The notes: a model not told the origin generated them from the sequence alone. Positions 43,892 to 56,015 are shown, counted from the first letter of the stretch. The stretch is DNA of 64,000 nucleotides from Enoplolaimus lenunculus (GCA_030248215.1 JASANG010001469.1:1-64000), one strand, 5' to 3'. A program made the numbers and translations.

Positions 43892-44376
43892 GATTTCATA
43901 TACATTTGCAACTTAATATATACTAAATCTTTATAGCTCAAAACAGAAGATTGTGTAGATTGAGTTTATACATTGTTCTGTAAAAAGATTTTTTGTTGTG
44001 TTGTGAAAATTTTGCAAAAAAATGTTGTAGATTGCAGAAACTGCAACCAACCTGACCAGGTTTAATTTCAAAATTAAACATCATCACAGTAGACAATTGA
44101 TCGACCGAATACTTTTAAATGGTTCACAAAATATTAATAAGTTTTTCTTCAAAAATACAAATTTTCATTTAAAAAATGATAAAAAAGTCACTAATTCTAT
44201 TTTATTGTTTAGAAAGCAGTAAACTATAAAAAGAAAAAGTTATTTTCAAAAAAAAATATAAAAGAAATATATTTTATAAAGTTACACAAATGAAATATTT
44301 AAGTGAATTTCTATTTTTGAACTTCAATTCAAAACAGATTTTTATTAAACTTAAATTTTTTTCGTTCACTGCTGAT

Positions 44377-44489
44377 TAGTGACGGGCATCGGATATTTTT
44401 TCATATCCGGATATCCGGCAATTCTTGCCGGGTATTTATCCGGATATCCGTATATATCCGGATATCCGGATATCCGGTGCCCATCTATA
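44377..44489. mobile_element. HAT-3 element, 113 bp
   Basis: TAGTGACGGGCATCGGATAT to ATATCCGGTGCCCATCTATA; the interior is repeated GGATATCCGGATATCC. Perfect 8-bp target duplication CTGCTGAT at 44369 and 44490. Ends of hAT type. Confidence 0.92.
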
Positions 44490-44577
44490 CTGCTGATTTT
44501 TGAAAATATCCACGGTTCTGGCTAAAATAGCGTCCAAGCATGGAAACATGCGATGCTTTCGAGATTAAGCTAAAGTC

Positions 44578-44782
44578 TTCGTATTCTCAAATGTGTGTAG
44601 CACATATTTCCGATTAGATTCAACAACTGCACTGGTTCCGTTGAGCAACTCAAACTTTTCTCGCGGGCGGTGACACACCCAATGCGAGAAAATGCTTAAA
44701 TTTGCAATTCATAAGTTGCTGGTTCAAAACTTGTAAAACCAATAACTGGCAATATTTGCCATACACGTTTGAGGATATGGGC
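44578..44782. mobile_element. CLF element
   Basis: GTATTCTCAAATGTGTGTAG left, ATACACGTTTGAGGATATGGGC right, inverted. Confidence 0.72.
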
Positions 44783-44868
44783 CTAAAAATCAGGATCAGT
44801 TCTTGGTTTCGTCGGCAAAGAATTCTTAATCTTGCGCTCTACTTTAGTGCATTGCTGTTAAAAATTCT

Positions 44869-45065
44869 GGCCAGTGTAAAGAACAGGACCGGAACAGTAT
44901 TATAAGCATATCCCTAAGCCTAAGCCTAAACCTACGCCTAAACGAAAGAATGAGCCTATTCCTAAGCCTAAGTCACGCTTAAGCCAAGCAAAAAATAGTC
45001 TAAAACTTGCTTACTCTTTTCTAGTCTCACAGAAAACCGTTCCACCCCTGATCGTTACATGGGAC
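44869..45065. mobile_element. TEL-A element
   Basis: GGCCAGTGTAAAGAACAGG to CCTGATCGTTACATGGGAC, CCTAAG array. Perfect 8-bp target duplication AAAATTCT at 44861 and 45066. Confidence 0.95.
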
Positions 45066-45074
45066 AAAATTCTA

Positions 45075-45480
45075 AGTATACTGCCGTAAAAAATTTAGGG
45101 CGGAGCAGAACATATATTGTAATATTAACAAAATTTAAAATAAAATAATATACAAACATAAATACAAAAAAGTAAAAAAACACTGCAAACACTAAACGCA
45201 AAGTTTAGACAAGCTTATATCTAAGACGCACGCGAACAAGTTTTGCGACAAAACGCTAAAACTGGTTGATTGTTTGCGAGAGATTGCAAAATTGCAAACG
45301 GTTGCAGTTTGCGTGTGGGCTTTTTTTGCGTTCTGCTGACGCGTTTTATTCTAGGATGTCTATAGCGATATTTTGCTTTAATGAAACATTTCAGAAAACT
45401 TGAAAATGTCAATATTTTTTTCTGTAAGAAATAAATTTTTGTCCTACGCAAATGATATTGACAACATTTTTTGGTTACTG
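45075..45480. other. Intergenic, nothing recognised
   Basis: AT-rich, no coding or repeat signal beyond short A/T runs. Confidence 0.4.
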
Positions 45481-45692
45481 CACTGCAAAAGATGGTGAGT
45501 CAAATTGACTCTCTCCGAAATAGCCTCTACGGGACTACACAAACTGAGTCGGATTCGACTACGCCAGAGTCAAACGTGCGACTCAGTAAAGTCGCACGTT
45601 TGACTCTGGTGGAGTCGCATTTGACTCTGTTTGTGTAGTCCCGTAGAGACTATTTCGGAGACAGTCAATTTGACTCACCATTTGTTGCAGTG
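45481..45692. mobile_element. TA-3 element (near-complete palindrome)
   Basis: CACTGCAAAAGATGGTGAGT to ACTCACCATTTGTTGCAGTG. The two ~100-bp arms pair almost throughout (TTGACTCTCTCCGAAAT; CCGTAGAGACTATTTCGGA). Sister copy at 52391 has TA duplications. Confidence 0.88.
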
Positions 45693-46024
45693 TGGAAGAC
45701 AGCTGCGGGCAAACAGAACTGCAACTGGTTAACGGTCGCAATTTTGGGTCATGGATTGAGAAGCCTGGTATTGACTTGGACACTCCCTTTTGCTACGAAC
45801 AGTCTACGGCTAAAAATAGGTCTCGAATTGTGTTGACCTTCGTGGGTCGCTTAGGGTTTGGCTCTAGACGGAAGCTCAGGCTGTATCCTGACGGATTGAA
45901 GGATCAATTTCTCTTTGTGATTTTTGTTATGAGTTTTCAGAAACTTTTCTTGTGTTGGTGACACAACAGTAGTCCGCCGTTGAAATTTCAACTAAACGTC
46001 ACATGATATAGTTGAGTAAACTAG

Positions 46025-46250
46025 CCTGGATTATTAACGCTGGCAGTAACTCGCTTATCCTGACGGGGCGGGCAGGAACGACATACGGCCACGTCTTCAA
46101 AAAAGCGTTTATCATACAATGGTAAGGTCTCTATCTTACAATTTTTTATAAAAAATGGATCCATATATTGCATACAGTAAAATTGCGTTTTATGACTTTT
46201 ACCAGTCCGCACCGTCGACCCATCAGAAGTTTCTGGATCCGCTGCCGCTT
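46025..46250. mobile_element. HAT-2 element
   Basis: CCTGGATTATTAACGCTGGC and TTTCTGGATCCGCTGCC ends, inner ATATTGCATACAGTAAAATT. Confidence 0.68.
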
Positions 46251-46254
46251 GCAG

Positions 46255-47140
46255 CGCCAGTTATACGTTCGTGGTTACCGTTCAAAATGATCCCAATGGA
46301 TATTAGCATACAACGATGAAAACTCTACAGGCTAAAGATAGATTGATGGCACCTAGAAGCTTCGGGTACAATTAAGTTAAACTGCGGTCGACCTCGTCTT
46401 AACTACAAGGTCATACCCGTGGCCCTTCCGAACATAAGTTCAGATTCTTTAGTAGTTGCGAATCCAGGGTGCCGGAAGCGATGTGAGCATGAAACCAGAC
46501 ACAATTTTAGTATTAAATCTCCTAGTAAAACTTTAGGCGTCTTGGATTTAGAGGACGGGATTCTCATTCAGCACATCCATTTTCAGATTACAAATGGATT
46601 GATTCTTTTCGTTAACACCCTCTACACGAGTACCATATTGGAGTGAAGAAATTTTACAAGCGAAGCGAACCAGAAGCCAGGCGCATTGCCGAGATAACAT
46701 TTTTTAAAAAAACTTTATTTTTGATTCTAGTAGAGGTTATAAAATAATATTTGTTCTAACGTAGTCCTCTTTTTAGCCCCCACTCAGGCGAGGTGGGGGG
46801 TGGCGATAAGCACGGCCCCCTGTTTAACTGCATTTTTACAAAATCATAAAATGAAGCATAATCTTGGCGTTTTGTATACAACAGATCCCACACAAAATAT
46901 TGTCTTTATTCTCTTACGCGTTAACCTAAGCCTAAAGCTTCACCTAAAAGCCATTTAAACAAAGGTCTAAAAATTGCTGATATGTTCGGTGTAAATGAAT
47001 ACACAAATATGAGGAATCTACGCCTTCATATATTATACCAATTATATATTTTATGGTTTGGTTCGTTTACCAGTGGTCTCCAAAAAATACCAATATTAAA
47101 ATGTCCACTTAATCAAAGCGTTTCAAAACACATCAATAAC
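46255..47140. other. Intergenic, nothing recognised
   Basis: Short frames only, including a 75-codon plus-strand frame at 46419 without recognisable features. Confidence 0.4.
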
Positions 47141-47149
47141 AAACCCTTA

Positions 47150-47262
47150 TATATAAATATATATATATATATAAATGTATAATATATATATTATATATAT
47201 AATATATATAATATATATTATATATATATACATATATATTATAAATATATAAAAATATACAT
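47150..47262. repeat. AT-dinucleotide tract
   Basis: Alternating TA with few interruptions. Confidence 0.95.
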
Positions 47263-47370
47263 AAATAGACAAAAGCAACACAATAGCGTATAAAGTTGAA
47301 TATGAAACATAAAAATGCCTCCAACAGTTTTCCACTTGGTTCTTAAAATTTATTGACAACATCGACGAAC

Positions 47371-47372
47371 GC

Positions 47373-47410
<38 letters not shown>

Positions 47411-47411
47411 C
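47371..47411. repeat. (CAA)n microsatellite
   Basis: About 13 CAA/AAC units; intergenic counterpart of the exon 19 tract. Confidence 0.95.
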
Positions 47412-47757
47412 CTCCCCCCAGTTTTGAGGCTAAAATTCTTTTGGGTCTTGCGATTCGAGCAAAATATTCGTCGGCTAACATTGCCCCGGCCCCCTCTTCG
47501 AAGGCATCAGTTTTTGCAATTTGAACATTTTTGTCAGTCAATCGCATTTAAAACACTTAAACGCCTTGGATATATATCCCATAACAGCCGATATATTTTT
47601 GACTGGATTAAATTTAAAATTTTTAACCAAGTTTATTTTAAATTAACATTTTAAATTATTTTTTTGAAAGATTAAACTGAAATTTAAGAAACAACTGCAA
47701 AAACGATTGGAATTACCGGTTTCAAACGTTGAGTAATTGGGCAGGAAAGCTTTTGTA

Positions 47758-48013
47758 CACTGTAAATTGCAGTGAGTTGATATTAACTCAGAATGAGTAG
47801 GATCACTTAGTCTGAGTTAGGACAATCACTACTCAGAACTGTAAGTTGATTCAACTCAATTTGTGTTAATTGATCAATTCACCATAAATGATATTAACTG
47901 AGAGTGAAAATCAACTGAACTCACATTGAGTTAATGCTTATTGTTAATATTAACTCAGAAAAAAACTAACTCGATAACTGAGTTGATTATTCAACTCATT
48001 GGAATTTACAGTG
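47758..48013. mobile_element. TA-1 element
   Basis: CACTGTAAATTGCAGTGAGT to CATTGGAATTTACAGTG, 256 bp, TA on both sides. Confidence 0.93.
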
Positions 48014-48421
48014 TACCGCTACCGCCGATTTTTTTTCACCACATTGAACAACAGCAGGCCACAGATAATAAGTATAAATTCATAAACAGACCTTTACAGT
48101 AGCTTAAATTTAAACAAAGATCAAATTTGAACAAACCTCAATATTTTTGGCTTAATCATACGGCCAATGTATAAATTAGAAAGACTAAACCCAAACCTAA
48201 GCCTAACTCTAACCGAAAAAATTAATTTTAAGCTTTTGCTTAATCTGTAATAGTCAGTGCCAAATCTGGCGTACTGGTACTGAGCATTAATCGCTCAAGC
48301 GGAGATCGCTTCAGGTTAAACAATTTTCAACATATGAACGTTTAGAACTTTTGAAAATTTTCGCAATTACCACCGGGGAATTAACTGAATGCGGAAGTAA
48401 AGTTTCCGGCTAATAGTTTTG

Positions 48422-48636
48422 GGCCAATGTAAAGAACAGGGGCCCGAACAGTATTATAAGCTTATTCCTAAGCCTAAGCCTAAGCCTAAACCTAAGCCTA
48501 AGTGTAATAATGAGCATATTCCTAAACCTAAGCCTTAGCCTACGCCTAAATCAAGCAAATAAAATTGTCTAAAGCTTAAGCTTACTCTATTCCAGTCCCA
48601 CAGAAAAACGTTCCGCCCCTGATCTTTACATGGGCC
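48422..48636. mobile_element. TEL-A element
   Basis: GGCCAATGTAAAGAACAGGG to CCCCTGATCTTTACATGGGCC, clean CCTAAGCC array. Target duplication TAGTTTTG / CAGTTTTG, 7 of 8. Confidence 0.93.
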
Positions 48637-48644
48637 CAGTTTTG

Positions 48645-49550
48645 ACCATAGACCGACACATAACAGCTTAAGCAATCACTCATGCCTTTGAACTTTTCAA
48701 AATAATATCAGAAAATCTGTTTCTGCAATTATCACTTGTGTATAATATTGAAAATGGTGCAAAAAAACAACAATAACTCAGAATTCATTAACTGTAATGT
48801 GATTGACAGCTAAAAATTGTAACCAGGCGAACGACCAAACATATATTAACCAAGTTGTACATCTTGGTAACTGATACGTAAAAATCGTTGTTTACTCTCG
48901 TTTTGAATAAATATTACAGGAGTCTTCAGTTCACTGTTCAAGTATGACAATTGCAAATTTTCTACCACGTTGATTAGTACAACTTTAAGATTGAATTCTT
49001 TTTAATACTTCAGTATCAGGCAAGGGAGTAACCAGTGTTTCGTTTCAAGAGACAAAATCTTACAGTATTATGCCGTAGAGCGTAGCGAGCGAGAAATTTT
49101 TTCTGACCTGTAGGATTTTCACAAATTAGCCTGTATAAAGTGTTTTTTCTGAAATCTCAAGAAATTGCTTCAAGGGAAATCGGATGCTTGAAATGTCTTT
49201 TTGTGAAAATAGAATTTTGCCAAAAAGTTTATTTTTAACAAAATGTAACCAAATACAAATATTTAAAATGATTTTTTTCAAGAACCAATAAAAATTAACC
49301 CACGAAGCTTTGAAATCGGCGGTGGGCATCATTCAGATTGTGTAAAAAATCGCAAAACGGCACAGAAAAGTGTGTTTTATTAATACAAATAAAGTTGACG
49401 TTCGTTCAAATCGAAATCTGCTCATAAAATGCAAAATCTATCAACAGGATTCCCCTGACAAAAATAGAGTAATAAAATTTTAACGACTAGCTATAAAACA
49501 AAAAAAACAATTTGATCTTATTATGGCTAAAATGTAAAAAATAACAATTT
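48645..49550. other. Intergenic, nothing recognised
   Basis: AT-rich without genes or identified repeats. Confidence 0.4.
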
Positions 49551-49555
49551 TATTC

Positions 49556-49664
49556 TGTTTATTTATTTATTTTATTTCATTTATTTATTTATTTATTTTA
49601 TTTACTTATTTATTTATTTACTTACTTATTTATTTATTTATTTATTTATTCATTTATTTATTTT
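49556..49664. repeat. (TTTA)n microsatellite
   Basis: About 25 TTTA units with occasional CTTA. Confidence 0.95.
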
Positions 49665-49782
49665 TTGAAACTAAAGTTTTCAACCTAAGAAATTTCACGA
49701 TAGATACAAAAGTTAGCTTTTTGAATTTAAAATGAACATACTGGGGAAACAGGTGTCTATGAAAACAGCGCATAGCAGATAA

Positions 49783-49938
49783 GGTCAATGTTACTTTTAA
49801 AGAAAGTAACTGTAAATGAAGCCTATTCCTTAGCCTAAAGCGTAAGCCTAAACTTAAGCAAGAATAAACTATATTCTAAAGCCTTCTTTTTTGTAAGTTC
49901 TACCAGAAAACTGGGGGCCCTAAAAGCATTTATGGGCC
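49783..49938. mobile_element. TEL-B element, short and degraded
   Basis: GGTCAATGTTACTTTTAAAG left, CTAAAAGCATTTATGGGCC right, three or four CCTAAG-like hexamers. Confidence 0.75.
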
Positions 49939-50119
49939 GCTGAAGGGAGGTAACTGGTCAAAAATGTAGGAAAACCTTGATATTGGGATAAATCTGTATA
50001 TTTAGGAATACGGATGAAATCGAGTATTAAGAGTTGTGGATTCTTTTCTCACGGCGTCGGACATCGCCACGAGTCCTTTTTACTATTTAATACTTTGGCG
50101 ATTTTTAGTGTTGTATCAT

Positions 50120-50187
50120 GGTGCTTCGGAACAACAAAGTAAAGCTCAACCCTTAGGGTGGCGTAACTTTGTTGTGCCAAAGCACCG
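50120..50187. repeat. Hairpin repeat
   Basis: GGTGCTTCGGAACAACAAAG and inverted CTTTGTTGTGCCAAAGCACC with a short loop. Confidence 0.8.
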
Positions 50188-50190
50188 TGA

Positions 50191-50384
50191 GGGTGGTGCT
50201 ATACTTGTGCGACGCCGGCCAAGACCGTCCGTCACCATCCGGTGCCGTCCGTCGCGGCCGTCCGACACCGTCCAGCACCATACGGTATCGTGGGTAAGTA
50301 ATTCAAGTACGATACTGCGCGGTGACGTATGGTAAGGTACGGTGACGGACGGCGCCGTACGTTTATCAAAAGTATAGTGCCACT
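50191..50384. mobile_element. GC-rich palindromic element (GCP)
   Basis: GGTGGTGCTATACTTGTGCG and AAAAGTATAGTGCCACT ends; interior CCGTCCGTCACC / GGTGACGGACGG arms. Second copy of the element at 2294. Confidence 0.72.
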
Positions 50385-50436
50385 ATTACTATTCAGGTTT
50401 CACCGGCACGACATGAAGATTACCGCATTAGCTTAA

Positions 50437-50699
50437 CCCCTTCTCACATTGAGTTGCCTATAGGCAACTCAGCGCAGTGTATATACGTTAAATAGTATAT
50501 TTCGCACCGTGTTGAACAATTGCAACACGTATACATAGTACTAAATCACCACAAGACGTGAGAGCCCCCACGGGCTCGAGCGTCAAGCTCCTATAGCTGA
50601 GTGGTGATGGTATGCGCCTCCCACCCCAGTCACTGGAGCTCGAATCCTAGCATAAAAGTAGGTCTCAGGGAAAATAGAATATATTCATGTGAGAAAGGG
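50437..50699 (+). mobile_element. TTAA-1 element with tRNA-like core, second copy
   Basis: CCCCTTCTCACAT and ATGTGAGAAAGGG ends, perfect TTAA duplications at 50433 and 50700, 263 bp. tRNA-like module on the plus strand (TATAGCTGAGTGGTGATGG; GGAGCTCGAATCCTAGC). Confidence 0.94.
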
Positions 50700-50986
50700 T
50701 TAATTTTAGGCTCACAATCCAAATTTTTAGCACCATTGAGCATATACTTGAACCAATTTCAAGCTATTCGCAAACAAAATTAGAACTAAAGTTAAGTTTG
50801 TCAATCGGCAGCTTTGACATAATTCTAAGTCATAAAATATTTGAATTTTAAGAATTAAAAAACGGCAACATTAGATGAACAAACTCTATTTGATTTAAAA
50901 CAGTTTATAAGAAACATTTTTCATAAGATACGCCAAAACAGAATTAGTTATTCGGTCCTCAAGCTAAAAATTAGCAATTTTACTAA

Positions 50987-51441
50987 CAGGGTTTCCAGAA
51001 CGGTACTTAAGTGCATGTAAATACTTAACTAAAATATTGTACTTAAGTTCAAAAACGGTCTGAAAACTCAGGCATTGAGTGGGTTTCTGAAACCCTATTT
51101 AAGTACGACTTAGTACTTAAGTATATCCTTAAGCATTTGGTTAATCATTTCGTCGTTTTTAAGAACATTCTTAAGTGAATTACTGAAGTCACTGACTAAA
51201 TTTGATATATTACAGGGTAAACAGTTTAGGCATATAAGTTTTGTCCAAATTTAAGTTGTAGAGTTGCGACACCTTCTTAATAAAACGCAAAACTAAGACT
51301 TTCTTGTTATGATAGTTCCTATCATGTGGACTTTATTTGGTTTTGCTCCAAAAATTTAAGTATTTACTTAGTCGGTGACTTGAAGTAGTAACTTAAGCAT
51401 AACATAAGTAAGTACTTAAGTAAGATTTCGGAAACCCAGCC
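50987..51441. mobile_element. KAP element
   Basis: CAGGGTTTCCAGAACGG and TAAGATTTCGGAAACCCAG ends; interior TACTTAAGTA-type palindromes. Confidence 0.78.
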
Positions 51442-51449
51442 ATTGTCTT

Positions 51450-51900
51450 TTTATCATGATACATAAAACAGCATTTGAATTACGAATCGTGGCAAAAACA
51501 ACAAATGTTTTTCGCCTTTTCGAACAAAGAGTTTTCTACACTTAATGATGAAATAGCGTTTTGACAAATGCTAAAAATGCTTAATAGCCGTTTAGCAATG
51601 ATACTTGTTCATTTCAGAGTTTCTCCACTTACAAAGCATACGTTTTCGAAAGATGCTGTTTAATACGCGAAAAAATGTTTAAAATAACGTTTTATTTTTA
51701 CACGATTCCTTAAACATTTGCCCGCTCTGTGTCCGAATCATAGCTATTTATACTTGATCTTATACTTTTTGATATGAGATAGAAATTTTCAAATATATCC
51801 ATTAATTTATTAATAAAAATAATTTAAGGTGTGTTATAAGCATAATCAGCTATGGTTTATGAACAAACAAATGCACCAAAATCGAAAATCGAAAATTAAA
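51450..51900. other. Intergenic, nothing recognised
   Basis: AT-rich spacer just beyond the 3' end of the two-exon gene. Confidence 0.4.
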
Positions 51901-51913
51901 TTTTAAAAATATT

Positions 51914-51919
51914 TTTATT
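51914..51919 (-). terminator. Polyadenylation signal AATAAA
   Basis: TTTATT on the plus strand, i.e. AATAAA in the sense of the two-exon gene, about 240 nt beyond its TAG. Position fits; no cleavage-site evidence is available. Confidence 0.45.
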
Positions 51920-52158
51920 ACGACAGATTCGGTGGCAAATCCTCGCGTCCCCAGAGCCGAAGCAGCCACCCCCATTTGGGGGCCTTCATCCCTAAAGGTG
52001 CCCCGCCTTAACCGTTTAGACCAAGAATCGCAGAAGTTTTAAAATGCGTCTCGCTCGCGAGTTCGAGGGCCCCACTCTGGAGTTCGAGGTACCTCTTACT
52101 CCTGTCTGCTCCGGCACTGTTCGTCACCACCTTAAATATGGAATTAGCAGCATTTGTG

Positions 52159-55100
52159 CTATGGTTCCGTTGTTGTCAGTCCTTTATGTGACGATAGACG
52201 TATATCGCTAATCTTTTTGAACAGCTGTTTCGGTATCGATCCTTGTTGAAGCAACGAATCAAATCGACTATCTGTGCGATGTTTTGAAGTTGTCGTTTCA
52301 ACGACATCACCTTGTAACGAATTGTTGTTAACTCTGAAAAAACAATAAATAAATTAGTAACTTATGCTATGAAAATGATTACTGTAACTACACTGCAAAA
52401 AATAGTGAGCCAAATTGACTCTCTCCGAAATCAGCTTTTCCTGACTACACAAACTGAGTAAAAATTCGAGTCCACCTGAGTCAAATTCCACTCAGTTTGA
52501 CTCTGGCGGAGTCGAATTTTGTCTCAGTTTGTGTAGTCAGGAAAAGCCTATTTCGGAGAGAGTCAGTTTGACTCACCATTTATAGCAGTGTACTATTTAC
52601 CACATTTCAATAGGTACTTCAAAGCATGAGCGAATCCAAGATGTCAATGACGAGTGGAAGGGGGGGGGCTGGTGAAATTAAATTTTTCAACAAATTTTGA
52701 CCATCTTTAGGCTTTAGTCCTGACAATTTCCTGCTTTAATTATCATTAAAAACTGAGATGTAAAAATGTTCATTTTGCAGTTTCAAGGCGTTATTACATA
52801 ATATAGTAACTTCGAATTGTGACGAGAAAATGTAACTTGTGCTGGAAGCAGTAAAGCTTAAATGAAATTACGCGTCAAATATGACTATAAAGTTGATCTT
52901 GTACTCACTCATTGTATATTTCGGGTCGGTTGAAATGCAGTTGAAAACATTTTATTGGCTGGGTTTCTGAAATCTTACTTAAATATTTACTTAAGTTATG
53001 CTTAAGTAATTACTTAAGTCGTCGACTTTAAGTAAGTACTTAAATTTTCAAGCCCAACCAAATTAACGTCACATATCGACCATTGCCATGACAAAGAACT
53101 GATACGTTTGCTTTATATTAAGGAGTTATCATTAGTCTACAATTTCAATTAGACCAAGGTTAGTAGGCCTGAGCGGTTAACTTATAGTAAATCAAATTTA
53201 GTCAGCGACTTAAGTATTTAATTATCTTAAGTACGCTTTTATAAACGGCTAAACAGTTAAGCAATTACTTAGCCCGTACTTAAGTACTAAGTCGTAACTT
53301 AAGGGCGGTTTCAGAAACCCAGGTAATGTGTTTAACATCGCTGTTCAACTATAATTTGACAAATAGGCCCATATTCTCAAATGTGTATAGCACCTGTCAC
53401 TAGTTAGTAAAAGGTCTTGAAACTTTCGAACCAATAAACGGTAAGCTTTAATATTAAGTACATTTATTGCACTGTAATCGTTCTATTTCTGTGTCAGTTA
53501 TAAGAATCTCAGCTGCACTGTGTGTTGAGCCCTTTCTATTTACGGGGCGCCCCTATAAATATAGTTTGTCAGTTTCAAACCTATCTCGCTAACTGGTGGT
53601 TGCGGCTATATGCATTTGAGAATATGTGGATTAACCTCAATCAAGTTCTCGCGACTTGCAAACTTGCAATAGTGATAATACACCACTTTGCACCATGAAT
53701 ATATTTTTGCTTACATAGTTTGTACAGTGTATTATATTAATGAATAACAAAAATATAATGTAAAACCCTATTCACACGTGCTAATTTTTGCAACAAATTG
53801 TTGCACGAGCCAGATGCACGCGCAAGTTTGGTCACAAAGCAACATTTTAGTTCTTTCAGCTGCAAATTATTCGCTGGAATTTATGCTATTTTATTTAACT
53901 CGCACCAATGAACGCAGTTGCAAGTCGCTAGAATTTTTGCACCTGCAGTTTGATTGGTCAATCGGAATGTTCCTTTGATAATACTTGCAGCTGCAACTAT
54001 TTCGTGCAAGTTACAGCTCCGAGTTCTCGCTGCAACAAACTTGCACGTGTGAATGGGGCTTCAAATCCTTGTTTAATCATTCGCTTACTTGCTGTTAACT
54101 CTGCCAGAGCTGTAATTGTGATATCCGTTCAGCGGTTTTGAGTACGCCAATGGTGTTGCGTAACACCCATTTGAGTTGATTCCATTCAAATGTGTCGTTG
54201 AAAACTCACCTGAACTATAATATTTTGCTTTATTCTCGCAGACTAAATTTTTACTTTTTGAAACTTCATTACTCGTATTCAAATCACGACTCCAACTCTG
54301 CTGATTCGATCCTTTCAATTGACGTTTTGACGATAATTTATTCGGAAGCCTATTTGAACCGTTGGTCGATGTTGTAGCCTTGGAATTTGTTGAATTTTTG
54401 ATATTTAAATTTTTCAAATTTAAATTTTTACAAGACGTTAAATCGGTCGCCGTGGCTGTTTGAGATGATAACTCGTTTGCTGTTGTCGTGTCGCCGCTGT
54501 TATCGGTCCGCAACGAACAAAAATGTCCAATTTCGTCAAAAATTGAAATATCCGGAGTGCTACTGGTTGAATCTACTACTGTGTCGCCGCTGCTGTTTGT
54601 TGAAATTGACGCAGTCGACGCATGTTCCGTTTCGCTAACATCTTCATTTTGTAAACATGATGATCGCGTATCCGGTTCACTGGAAGTACCATGATCATAA
54701 GTGGGAGAAACGAAAGTAGAACAACAGGAAGCAAAACGACCAGAAGTGGAAAAACCGGAAGTGTCGCGACCGGAAGTCTGCCAAACAGAAGTGCGACAGC
54801 CGGAAATGGTTCCGCGAGAATTGCCTGTACCAAACGTCGTATCGCCAGATGTCGAATAACTGGTACTGAAATGAGCGGACGTGACGCGACCGGAAGTACA
54901 CCTGGAAGTAGAATGATCTGATATGGCGGTTGCGGAAGTACCACAACCTGAAGTATTATGACTTGAAAAATCGGATGTAACATGGCCGAAAGTACGATGA
55001 CCGGAATCAGCATCCGGAAACTGTCTAGTCCACAGCACATCTTCACGTCGCGCTAAAGCGGACGTTGTTGATTGAGTATCAAACGGACGTTCATAAGCAA

Positions 55101-55848
55101 GCTTACTGGAAACCGGCCTAAATCCTCGTCTAACGCCATTCGGCCTTTTCCCCATGGCATATACGTCGCTACAAATGGAAATATTATCTGTTGAGGTAGC
55201 AGTAGTTGAATTTTGAAGCAAATATTGTTGTTGTCGCGGTTGTTGACTATTCAAATAATCTTTATCGTGTTCAGAATCGCTAAAGTTTAAATTCGTTGAT
55301 AAACTTGCAGCAAAACTGGAATAATTCCATCGCGATTGACGTTCCAAGAAACGTTCCCAAGTCGACAAGTTGTCCGTCGGTTGATTGGCACCAGACCGCA
55401 ACGCAAGTATTGGCGATTCGACGTTTTTCCATCGATCCGAATAGCCGGACGACTCGTCATACGCTGGTATTGCTTGCTTATTGCATACAGCGCCTATTCG
55501 TGACCATGCGCCATGGTGGAATGGACCTTTCGGTTGGCCCAACGACGCCGTCGGGTATCGGTAACCACCGGCGACTACGTAGGCTCGATCCCTGCTCCGA
55601 ACGCTGTCAGATCCACGGCGAGAGCCGAATATTGACCGCAGGCTGCCCCATTGATACTTTCGGCGGTGTGAATTGGACATTGGCAGATTTTGACGAGAGT
55701 CTTTGTTCTGGTTTAATTTGCAATTATTGGCTGACCTTAAATCCGGCGGGTAAATCGGTTTTAAATTTAATTTTAGTACCGATTTTGATAATGTCGGTGA
55801 TGCTGAGGCCATCGAAGAAATATTCTGTGTTGCTTCTTGAGTTGACAT
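52159..55848 (-). CDS. Unrecognised Ser/Thr-rich gene, two exons
   Basis: Exon 1 runs 55848 to 54210 (546 codons plus one base), starting at the first ATG of the frame (MSTQEATQN). Exon 2 runs 52331 to 52159 and ends in TAG. Donor is TTCAG|GTGAGT; the acceptor region reads TTTTTTCAGAG, and using the second AG gives a frame ending RFDSLLQQGSIPKQL...TTTEP. Using the first AG adds two bases and opens a different tail that ends in TGA. The N-terminal third holds a basic RRKYQWGSLRSIFGSRRGSD segment. Residues 300-395 are an imperfect repeat of T-S-G-(R/C)-x-T-S units. No signal peptide, membrane segment or known domain is evident. An AATAAA signal lies about 240 nt past the stop. Codon use and length support a real gene; function unknown. 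Confidence 0.72.
52391..52590. mobile_element. TA-3 element in intron of two-exon gene
   Basis: CACTGCAAAAAATAGTGAGC to ACTCACCATTTATAGCAGTG, 200 bp, TA on both sides, near-complete palindrome. Confidence 0.92.
52960..53322. mobile_element. KAP element in intron of two-exon gene
   Basis: TGGGTTTCTGAAATCTTACT and GGGCGGTTTCAGAAACCCAG inverted ends. Confidence 0.85.
53366..53630. mobile_element. CLF element, best copy
   Basis: CCATATTCTCAAATGTGTAT and TATGCATTTGAGAATATGTG, about 40-bp inverted ends including CTAGTTAG / CTAACTGG. Reference for the fragments elsewhere. Confidence 0.85.
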
Positions 55849-55887
55849 ATTTAATTAAAATTTTAATAGGACTGAAGCGTCGAGTTT

Positions 55888-56015
55888 GTAATATATATTA
55901 TATATAATATATTTATAATATGTATTATGTATTATATATTATACACATTTATAGATTATATAAAATATAATATTTCATATATATCTATCAATCTATATAA
56001 ATATATATATGGAAC
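55888..56015. repeat. AT-rich tract upstream of two-exon gene
   Basis: Alternating TA and TAATATAT runs beginning about 40 bp upstream of the ATG at 55848; may overlap its promoter. Confidence 0.85.

Noticed and set aside
46419-46646. 75-codon plus-strand frame
   Set aside because: No homologue recognised, no splice or promoter context, length compatible with chance.
1-48636. TTAGGC runs as a true telomere or subtelomere
   Set aside because: Arrays are short, bounded by transposon ends and target duplications, in both orientations and far from any end.
54576-55046. Frames of 76-156 codons on both strands within the two-exon gene
   Set aside because: Shadows of the repetitive Ser/Thr-rich coding region in the main frame.
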